DNA from: Pegea sp. RAD2-039
Lineage: Eukaryota > Chordata > Thaliacea > Salpida > Salpidae
DNA length: 64,000 bases
Assembly: GCA_034620365.1 (NCBI GenBank)
Contig: JAQGEQ010000231.1
Location: 213,417-277,416, forward strand
Reading direction: 5' to 3'
Of the stretch, positions 1-10,141 are shown in pieces. Positions within the stretch are counted from its first letter, which is position 1. Every line of letters starts with the position of its first letter. The notes below the pieces were generated by a model. It made no database searches. It saw nothing but the letters and a program-made list of their open reading frames with translations, and was not told where the DNA came from. The translations under genes and the position numbers were made by a program.

Positions 1-2847
1 GGCTTCTCTTCAGCCAGAAGCATTAGCTTTCAACGTGGTACGTTTCAACATATTCAAACTATGTTAAATATTGTATGCTATTTAAACTAGCCGAGTCTTT
101 TTTTATTGATGTTGTTATTTTGTATACTTTTTAAAGTTTTTATTTAGATTTATCTTATTGGTTGTTTAGACAATGCTTGTTTGAGATAGAATACATCAAC
201 TCTATACAGCTTTATAGTTATTTTTCAGCTTTATTTTAAATCTAATAATTCTTAGAATATTGTGATCAAACAATTATTAAAAGGTACAAATTTAGAGAGG
301 AAAATAATCTTACAATTATTATGTTGCCTAAATTAAAAATTAGTTTTAGTAAGGGTTGCTTAATCCAAAATTGTATTTGTAAAAATTTTATCGACCATAT
401 AAATTTTTATTTAAGGTCCATGTCGCGTTGGCAATCCTATTGTCGCAGCACCAACTTTTCGCAGGGGTTTTACATCAACTACAAGCTCATGCCTTCCAGT
501 AAGACGCATAGGAGCCCCTCTGTCACCACTTGCACCAAGACTTCCTCGTAGGAAAGCTATTCCTTCTCCATGCAATTTCCGTAAAATTACCTCAACAAAT
601 CTTACGCCATGTCAACGTTTCATAACCCACAAGAGAACAATAGTTACTCCATGTAAGCAAGCTCCATGTGCAAAGATCCCATGCAACCCAGTCCCATGCA
701 ACCTAATCCCATGCAACCCAATCCCATGCAACCTAGTCCCATGCAACCCAACCCCATGCAACCCAACTCCATGCACTTACAAACCATGTGACCCAGTCCC
801 ATGCAACCCAACCCCATGCAACCCAACTCCATGCACTTACGAACCATGTGACCCAGTCCCATGCAACCCAGCCCCATGCGACCCAACTCCATGTACTTAT
901 GAACCATGTAACCCAGTCCCATGCAACCCAACCCCATGCGACCCAACTCCATGTACTTATGAACCATGTGACCCAGTCCCATGCAACCCAACTCCATGTA
1001 CTTATGAACCATGTAACCCAGTCCCATGCAACCCAGTCCCATGTAATCCAACTCCATGTAACCCAACCCCATGTGACCCATGCACCCCATGTGACCCATG
1101 TGCCCCATGTGACCCATGTGATCCATGTACCCCATGTGATCCATGTGCCCCATGTGACCCATGTGATCCATGTACCCCATGTGACCCATGTGATCCATGT
1201 ACCCCATGTGACCCATGTGATCCATGTACCCCATGTGACCCATGTGATCCATGTACCCCATGTGACCCATGTGATCCATGTAAACCCTCACCATGTGACC
1301 CCAAATCATGCGACCCATGTACCCCATGCGACCCAACCCCATGTGATCCAACCCCATGCACCCCATGTGACCCAACACCTTGTGACCCATGTACCCCATG
1401 TGACCCAACACCATGTGACCCAACCCCATGCACTTATGACCCATGTACCCCATGTGACCCAACACCTTGTGACCCATGTACCCCATGTGACCCAACACCA
1501 TGTGACCCAACCCCATGCACTTATGACCCATGTACCCCATGTGACCCAACACCATGTGACCCAACCCCATGCACTTATGACCCATGTACACCATGTGACC
1601 CATGTACCCCATGTGACCCATGTACCCCATGTGACCCATGTACCCCATGTGACCCAACACCTTGTGACCCATGTACCCCATGTGACCCAACACCATGTGA
1701 CCCAACCCCATGCACTTATGACCCATGTACCCCATGTGACCCAACCCCATGCACTTATGACCCATGTACACCATGTGACCCAACACCATGTGACCCAACA
1801 CCATGTGACCCAACACCATGTGACCCAACACCATGCACTTATGACCCATGTACACCATGTGACCCAACACCATGTGACCCAACCCCATGCACTTATGACC
1901 CATGTACCCCATGTCAACCAGAACCATGTCAACCATGTCAACCAGAACCATGCCAATACGAACCATGTCAACCATGTCAACCAGAACCATGCCAATACAA
2001 ACCATGTCAACCATGTCAACCAGAGCCATGCCAATACGAACCATGTCAACCAGAACCATGCCAATACGAACCATGTCAACCAGAACCATGCCAATACGAA
2101 CCATGTCAACCAGAACCATGCCAATACGAACCATGTCAACCAGAACCATGCCAATACGAACCATGTCAACCAGAACCATGTCAACCAGAACCATGTCAAC
2201 CAGAACCATGCCAATACGAACCATGTCAACCAGAACCATGCCAATACGAACCATGTCAACCAGAACCATGTCAACCAGAACCATGCCAATACGAACCATG
2301 TCAACCAGAACCATGCCAATATGAACCATGCCAATACGAACCATGTCAACAAGAACCATGTCAACAAGAACCATGTCAACAAGAACCATGTCAACCAGAA
2401 CCATGTCAACAAGAAGAATGCACTATCATTGAAACAGAAGATTATGTATATTCAACCGACCCCATTGTAGAACCATGTGAAGAGCCTTGCTCATGTGCTT
2501 ATCCAAGTGGATGCAGAAGACGAGGAAGATCACGACCATGTTTCGATTCATTGTTTGACTGCTCAGGTTTCGGATGTTCAGGATCAGGTTCAGGATCAGT
2601 CTCTGCTTCAGCTTCAGCTTCAGCCAGTAGTTCAGGTTCAGGTTCTGCATCTTCATCAGCATCAGCCTATGCATCTGGATGTGGATGCGGAGGAAGCGCC
2701 AGTGCATGTGCTTCAGCTTCTTCATCATCTTCAAGTCCATGTGACAGATTTGGAACATGTAGCTCAGCAAGTGCCCAAGCAACCTCTCATCATCGACACC
2801 ACGATGGATTCACTGGAGCAGCAGCTTCAGCCTTTGCTTGCTTCTAA
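1..2847 (+). CDS. Cys/Pro-rich repeat structural protein with Ser/Ala/Gly-rich tail (5' end outside window)
   Basis: Two exons join in one frame: 1-37 (incomplete at the left) and 416-2847. The intron 38-415 starts GTACGT, ends TTTAAG and splits a Gly codon (G|GT), so the phases agree. At least 822 residues are encoded, ending in TAA at 2845. Order: a basic Arg-rich head (codons at about 420-660), then roughly 580 residues in which Cys recurs every 3-5 residues as [24 protein letters not shown] and [10 protein letters not shown], then an acidic linker, a short Arg patch ([11 protein letters not shown]) and a tail of Ser-Ala and Ser-Gly alternation with a few Cys, ending AFACF. No membrane segment is visible; a signal peptide would lie upstream. 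C-X-P triplets occur in sperm-tail proteins such as ODF1 and Drosophila Mst(3)CGP, while Ser/Ala/Gly runs recall silks and cuticle or shell proteins. It is probably a disulphide-linked structural protein. The tissue is unknown and no orthologue is recognised. Confidence 0.75.
661..2412 (+). repeat. Coding tandem repeat array (Pro-Cys units)
   Basis: The array runs in blocks within the reading frame. About 661-1080 has PCNPx[12 protein letters not shown] units. About 1081-1300 has C-X-P triplets ([12 protein letters not shown]). About 1310-1910 has PCDPTPC units with PCTYDPC spacers. About 1911-2412 has a near-exact 30-bp unit encoding [10 protein letters not shown], degrading to PCQQE at the end. 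Units within a block are almost identical at DNA level, which indicates recent expansion or homogenisation. Confidence 0.9.
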
Positions 2848-3226
2848 GCCGTCACTATATGTGAAAAGGAGCCGTCTCTTTGACAATGTGAATGTAAGTT
2901 AACTATTTTGAGGTCTTAAGATGCAATCAAAATATTTTTATTATTTTAGAGAAAGTGACAACATGTAAACACCGCCAAGTCATTTGCTCCTTGGAAAGAA
3001 AAGGCGAATTATAAAAAGAAAAAGGCACAAGCAATATACTGTTTTAAAACACTTGTAATCAAAGCTTCTTCTTTTAATCTATTCTTCTAATATACTTTTA
3101 TTTACTAACTTTACAAGCTATTTATTGAAATTGCAATTGATTGAAAGTAATTTTAAATGTTCACTACAATTTCATAATCTTTAAGTTCTTGAAAAAAAAC
3201 TTAATTGTTGATTGTATGTTTTGCTA

Positions 3227-3232
3227 AATAAA
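3227..3232 (+). promoter_or_regulatory. Candidate poly(A) signal of the Cys-rich gene
   Basis: AATAAA lies 380 bp after the stop codon. A possible 3'-UTR intron (2894-2949, GTAAGT to TTTTAG) lies between. From here to 3690 the DNA is AT-rich with no coding signal seen. Confidence 0.4.
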
Positions 3233-3689
3233 ACTCTATTGACGTGCTGAAAGTTTTGTGAATTTTTAATATTGGTCAAGAATAAACAGTATGGAGTTAT
3301 TTCAAACCAAGCTTTTTCTCAAACAACTATAAAAACATAAGCCTTGTTTGGTATATTTTTAATGCTAAAAACTAGTCCAATTATTTCGCTGGTGCTAGAG
3401 AATACGTGATTTATTAGTTTAAAGAAAAGTATCCAAAGTTAAACTTCTTACTTGATTAGTCTTACACGCTCATCCGTACATATAAAAAAGTATCACCTAA
3501 AAAAGAAATTTCCTATTTGAATAGAGTCTTTAAAACTATTCTATTAAAAGTAAAATATCTAATTCAGTAATTTAATGCCTGATTTTTATAAATTTTATTT
3601 TTAATTATTTTAGGTAAGTTTGAGAAATGAATTCAATTTCGAGCGCATTTTAAATAATGGTTTTGTAATGTGCTTTTTAAATAATTTAT

Positions 3690-6600
3690 TTATTTTATTT
3701 ATTACAATAAATGCGAAGGAGGGTACCTGAAGAGAGAACTTCTCGCTAACACACATTCTCACATATAATACCTATTATATATAATTAAGTTGAAAATATA
3801 GAAAAAAAAAGATGTTACACATGGCATTTTTGTAGTCTTCAAAGCATATAACAGTGAACAATTACATAAAATGTTAATAATATAAAAAAAAGAGAAAAAA
3901 AATCACAGTTTAGAAATGACAATATTAGCGATGTTATAACGGTTCAACTTCTTTTTGAACAACGCAAGCGACTCCGATATGACAATGTCTGATGGCAGCT
4001 GGTTCTATGTACTAATTGTGCGGTATGAGAAGAAATTCGCTCTAACCAATGTACCAGGTGATATAGGCTTATTAAGATGTAATGTGTGTCGTCTGCGCTG
4101 ATATAACTTGAGGGAAAGACTAATGGAAGAGAAATCATCAAACCGAAGGTCAATTAAATTGTGGATAATTTTAAAATTAAGAATCAAGTCGTATTTAATC
4201 CGTCGAATTTCCAAAGTATCTAAATTGAAGAAGCTGAGACGATGTTTATAACTATCATATTTAATATTAAGTTTCCTGCATACTAATCTCGTAAATGTGG
4301 CCTGAACAGACTCGATTTTTTTGGTATCATTAACTTGATATTGCATCCATACACTAACATTGTATTCAAGAATTGGACGTTTGTACATTTTGAAAAGGTT
4401 GATAAAAAAACATGGGTACGTAGAATTAAAGGTCTTTATAATAAGGAAGACAAGGTTGATTGATTTTCCAACGATTTTGTACACATAATTGCGCCATTTA
4501 AAGTCAGATGATAGAGTAATGTCAAGGTCTATGACCGAAGATACTCGTTGAATGATAAATCTATTGATGGAGTATTGGTTCAAGGAATTTACAGCTGGTT
4601 TACGAGAAAAGGTTATAAGTTCAGACTTTGTGGGCTGGATTCTGAGCTGCCAATTCGTAGACCAATTTTCTACAGCGTGTAGTGCAGCTTGAAGTTTTGA
4701 AAAATTACAAGGTAATAGCTTGATATCATCTGCATACACAAACACTCTGACATCATCTTCTGCTACTGGTCTTCTGATGAGATCTTTAATGAAAATTAAA
4801 AAGAGAAGGGGACCCAGAACAGAACCCTGAGGAACACCAATAGTGATTTGACTAGGAGTAGATAAAGATCTTTCTACACGAGTTTGTTGGGTTCTACCTG
4901 ATAAGTAATCTTCAATCTACTGTGAGATAAAGCTGTTGATTTTTAATTTTTTCAATACAGTAACGAGCTTAGTATGTGGGACAGAATCAAACACTTTAGC
5001 AAGATCGAGGTATATGATGTCAGAAGGAGTATTACTTTCATAATGGACTGTAAGCTCATTAAGAAAAGTGAGATGTTGAGTTAGGGAAGATCTCCGTTTC
5101 ATAAAACCATGCTGGACATCAGATACTAGATGGTACTCCATCAAATGACTTGTGATCTCAACATCTGATTGTGAATGATATGCTGTCGAGTTCTGCAGAT
5201 AACTGAAGTCAGCAAAACTGGTCTGTAGTTAAGTGCGGTGTTTCTGGAACCCTTTTTACGAATTGGAGTAATAATAGTTTTCTTCCAAATTTGTGGAACT
5301 CTTCCTCGCCTCAGAGTCATGTTAAAGAGTAGCGATAAAGGTAGTGATAAAGAGGAATTAGTTTTTCTTAAAAACAAAGCTGGGATCTGATCTGGGGTGT
5401 TGAAAACTGATGATTTTAAGGAAGAAATAGCCTTAGATACCATATTGACCGTTATGTTAAGATCTACCATCTCAGAGACATTTGTAAGAATGTCGGAGTA
5501 GGAGAGAGAAGGAGTATTGCTATCATCGGTTATGAAAACGCTATTAAATTGATTGTTTAGCAACTAAGTTTTATTTTCTGGTTCCATCACAAGCTGGTCG
5601 CTGTTATCAAGTAGGGGAGGTATTTGAGATCTCGCCTTAAGCTTGCGAATTATGAAACCAAAAAACGTTTTCTTAGTAGGTGAAGATAAAACGGCACTTT
5701 CTATTCCCAAATAGAAATTAGAAATAGATTTCATGTAAACTATACAAAAATCTTTGTACAGAGATTTGATGGAAGGGTCTGTTTTAGTTTGTTTGTATAG
5801 GAGGTTTTTTAAATGTTGTAAGTTCCTTAAATATCTGGGCAAATGTGGTTTTTTGTTGATTGTATAAAAAGGTATGGATTTTTTTATTGACTCTTTAACG
5901 ATGTTAGTAAACCTTGAGTAAATAGTATTGATGTCTTCGGAAGAGTTGAAAACAGAAATCCAGTCAACATCTGATAGAAACTTTTTAATGCCATTATAAT
6001 TTCCATAGTAAAAATTCATTTTGCTTTTAGTTCTTAGTTGAAGTTTTAACGTTCATAAAATAAGTTTGATGGAGCTTGTATTCAAGCATATTGAGATCGC
6101 ATATCAAAGCAAAAGGTTCTTTTTGATCAACGTAGATAATGTTCTCGGGTTTTGATGTGATAAGGAGATCCAATTTATTAACACTAACTTGGGTCGGAAA
6201 AGTAACCATCTGAGATAGATTATTTGTATTGAGGAAGCTTACAAAAGCATGACTTAGAAAGGCTGAATTAGTATTATCGCTATCCAAGCTAAACGATTTT
6301 CTAATAAATGCTAAATTCGGGTTATTCCAATCAATTTTACTAAAATTAAAATCCCCCAAAATATAAAAATCAGGACACTCAACACTTTTCAAAACCTTCA
6401 ATATGGCCTTAACAATAACCTCATCATTAGTTTTAGAGGGTGGTAAATAGGTATATACAAAACGAGAAAATTTGGACTTTGAGTAATGAAAATCAAAAGC
6501 GATAATCTCAAACCCTGAACAATTAATGGGATTGATCTGAATTCTAGAGATCTTGGGTAGAAGCGATATTTTGTAAATTACGCAAACACCGCCGCCTCTA

Positions 6601-7795
6601 TCATACAGTCTATCTCAACGCAAAACACAAAAAAGATTCCCGTCAACCAGGAAAGAATCAGGAAAGAATCAGGATAAAACGGTTTCAACCAAGTTTCAGT
6701 AATAAAAACAAATGTGAAATCCTGGGAATGCAAGAGAGCTTTCAATTGAAAAATTTCATTAATTTTGAAAAACTTCTGTAAACTGATATCTTGGGTATTC
6801 ACAATTGTGTGCGGAGAGAGTTTGAAAAAAGAAGATGTGGGTTATTTTCCACTTTGTTTTTTGAAAAAAAACCTTGACAATTCTCAAGGCCCATGGTAGA
6901 CCTCGAACTTTGTATTTGAAATCAGTTGGTTGTTTCTTCTGATTTCGTTTATACGCCTCTTTTAGAAGACGCTTATTTTCTAAGCGATCATCTTCACACA
7001 TATTATGTGCTACTCTAATGCGCTCGAATTTTTGGTCAAGCCGTAGCTTATATAGTTTGGTAAGAAACTTGCGTTTGTTCCAACTTTCCTGAACGCACAC
7101 TTTCAACGGTCTTTGATAATTTGAGCTTTTTGCTCCAAGTCTAGTGATTGATACCTTTGGAACGTCCACAAAATCAAGGCTTTGAGAGCACATTTTATTA
7201 AAAAACTTACTGTCATCATCTTTATCAGTCTCAGAGACATTAAAGATGATGACATTTTTTTTCTCTGTCCGCACGGTCTAAAGTGAGTTTTTTGTGCGTG
7301 TCGGTGACCTTCTTGTCAATAAGCTGTACCATACTAGCATTTTTGTCGGAACCGGGATCATCGACCACCGAGGCCATTGTGACTGGTTTTCTTTGTAGAG
7401 GTATCCAGTTCGTCCGTTGATTTAGACAAACTATAAATTTTCTCATCAATCTTGGCAACATCTTTGGCAATTTCTGATTTAAATTTGGCTAATTGAGCAG
7501 ATATAGGTTCGCCGATGTCGGATAATAGGTTTTGATTAGAGTTAGATGAGGGAGCTGTTGTGTCCATGGTTCTACATTAAATGCAGAACCATTTAAATCC
7601 CATTTGCTTCGTCTGGTTTTTATCAAACATATCATAAATTTTGTTGCTCACATCACTACAGGTGAGATGAAAGCAGGAGAGACATTTAAAGCATTCCATT
7701 ACCGGATCTTCACCAGAGCAAATTTTATTGCAAGATTGGCAATTGCCATTGCAATTTTGTTTTGATAAAGTCGGTTTATCAGTATTTTCTTTTTA
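3690..7795 (-). pseudogene. Decayed PHD-type non-LTR retrotransposon, copy A
   Basis: Read on the minus strand, ORF1 remnants come first. A PHD-like C4HC3 finger (CNGNCQSCNKICSG start) lies at about 7790-7600, and a charged nucleic-acid-binding part at about 7570-6835, broken by frameshifts. ORF2 follows. Its endonuclease begins near 6790 and includes FVFITETWLKPF and ILGDFNFSKIDWNN; the reverse transcriptase spans about 5560-3920 and includes FVYADDIKLL near 4740 and a C-terminal domain ending near 3920. The 3' UTR ends at about 3690 in an AATAAATAAA-type tail. At least five stops or frameshifts break ORF2, so it is inactive. It closely resembles copy B (10142-12830) and copy C (62700 onward), but is the oldest of the three by damage. 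The family looks like the CR1/Jockey group; the exact clade is not determined. Confidence 0.88.
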
Positions 7796-8924
7796 TATTC
7801 GATCGTATGATCCACCATAGATTTGTAAAAGATTTTTAATGTCACCAACCATAATATATATATAATATACATTTCACTTCCTAGAAATAACATACAAATG
7901 GAATACTAGCTTAATTTTTTTTCGAATATACTCATCTAAGAAACTATAATTAGTTCAATAACTTACTGCAAACGTTTTATGAAAATGTCGTCATAAATCA
8001 AACTTTTACAAAATGGTGGGCATAAAAGCAACTATAAAAAGTTTTCGAGGACATATTTATCGGCAATCGCTTTTAACAAACCTGTAAAAAGTGAATTAAA
8101 TCGTCATCTAAATAGATATAAAACAGTAAAATGTTAGGAAATCTTTCATAAATTGAGATTTGTTGATAGTCAAACAAATTATTATTGTTTTATTTGTAAT
8201 ATTTATCATTTTGAATTTATACTAACTTCTTAATTTTTACAAAAATACTGATTAGTAGTATTTTGAAAGGTATCAATTTCTCTATTTAAAGTTATTAAGT
8301 TTGTTTATTTGTTATCTAAACTAATCTATTTGTAAAATTTGTAAGAACATTATTTATTGAATCTTATATAAAATTCTTTTGTGTCAATAAACTCAACTTT
8401 TCATATAACAATTTAATAAAATTTTGTTTTCATCAACTTCATCACTTTGACCCATTTAACTTATAAGCAAACAGTACAGGGCAATGGAAAAGGTTTTTAT
8501 TAAGATTTTATTTAATTATCAAAGATACTAAGTGAATGTACAAAATACTTTGCTTTAACTATAATCTGAACAAGTGTTTAAGTACAACAAAGAGATTAGT
8601 TAAAAATAAGTTGACTGAAAATGGGAAATCTTTTGAAAGAATTTCAGTCTGAAGATATGCATTTTTAAATACAAAATATTTGTAAATCTTATGTTTTAAA
8701 AAGCTTCACTTTTGTTCCACCTGTAGATGGAAGGTATTTGTTTAGTTAATAAAATGTTATCCTCAAATTTGATGATGATGTCATGAGGAGTAGTAACTTC
8801 CTGTGTCTTCTTTTATTTAAAAAGTATTTTGAACGTCAAACCAATTCGAATTTGTTAGTTTCAAGAAAAAGATTAACTCATTAAGTTTTATAAGATAAAA
8901 TAATTCGAAGATAATTAACATAAA
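7796..8924. other. AT-rich intergenic DNA
   Basis: No coding exon, RNA gene or repeat structure was recognised here. Confidence 0.5.
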
Positions 8925-9345
8925 AGAAAAAAATCTGTAATATGTTTTACAATATAATAATATAATATAAAACACGTTGATTTAAAACAATTTTTGATAT
9001 TTACAAATAAATCCATGGCCGTTAGTTCAACATAATTACTGTGAAAAAGTCAGAACACATCGAGGACATAAGTATAACATGTAAGGAACAAAAAAGTAAA
9101 TAGCAGCAAAATAAACCAAGGTTATGCACATACAATTTGTCCACATATTTTTTAAACTAAACTCTCATTCTAATTGTCATTATACTTAATTCTATAGGTG
9201 TTATTCAAAGAAATATATCTTGCAACTTATAGCTTTGGAAACATATGTGAGGACTGAAACAGCGCTTATTAGAAATACAATTTTCCGACTCCTAACCATT
9301 TTCTTTAAATCAATTCATTTGTTTCATGAGACTGTTCAACTTTTT
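8925..9345 (+). repeat. Dispersed repeat R, copy 1 (outer edge of left arm)
   Basis: It shares several blocks, in the same order and orientation, with 16820-17450. These include TAATATAAAACACGTT, GCAAAATAAACCA, ACTAAACTCTCATTCT and AATCAATTCATTT. It lies directly outside the point (about 9380) where homology to the right arm starts. No coding capacity was seen. The repeat class is unknown. Confidence 0.65.
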
Positions 9346-10141
9346 TTCAATTATTGATACTTAGAATGAGTATGATATTTAATAGTTGAATTAATTAACC
9401 AAAAAAGTAAATGAAGTTAAATTAAGATAAAATATCTGCCATTCATAACAAATCCAGCTTACAAATTTATAAAAAAAGATACCAAAAAGACCCGAGTTGA
9501 AATAATTTGAATACAAAATTAATTCATCTGTTGTTTAAACTAATGGTTGACTTTTAACTCTAGCGCAATGAATAAGAAACAATATTTTTTGATATTTCTA
9601 TACAGGTAGTACCTGTTCTAAAATGCCAGATTCAGCAATTTCGTTTAAAAAATCAAGAAGCAGACAACACTTACTGTACTGAAATTTTTTCTGAGTTCAA
9701 CATTATGTTGAATTTTGGTGATTTTAACAGTTTAAGGATCTTACTTGGGCAGTGTAGCTAAATCACGCTAAACATCAACATTTTGACCTGATAGCTAAAT
9801 TTAACGAAGAATATTCATAAATCAAAAATTAAAATTTGATCGAAAACTTTTTCTACAACCTGTGTAACGAGCTTAGCTACTGTAGTCAATTGTAGTACTA
9901 ATTAGAAATTGCTCTTTATCTAAACTATTCTTATTTGTAGGTTCGATGCTTGAAAATACTGGAAGATTGTGTCTTTAAACTAATTCCAATTTTTTTATTT
10001 AATCTCAACAATCACCTTCCAATAGTAAAGCTTGTCAAATCAACCTCATATCTAACAAAATTATAGATGAATAAATATTTTACTAGTTAACATGTTCACA
10101 CTATCAAACTTTAATTATAAAAGATTTATTTCTACCTACTG

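Noticed and set aside
1081..1300. Regular spaced repeats as a CRISPR-like array
   Set aside because: The repeats are contiguous, coding and without unique spacers, and the genome is eukaryotic.
644..2404. Long open frames on the minus strand and in other plus-strand frames across the Cys-rich repeat ([30 protein letters not shown] types)
   Set aside because: They are shadows of a repeat that lacks stops in most frames. Only the PC-repeat frame continues through a matching splice phase upstream and into a non-repetitive tail ending in a normal stop.
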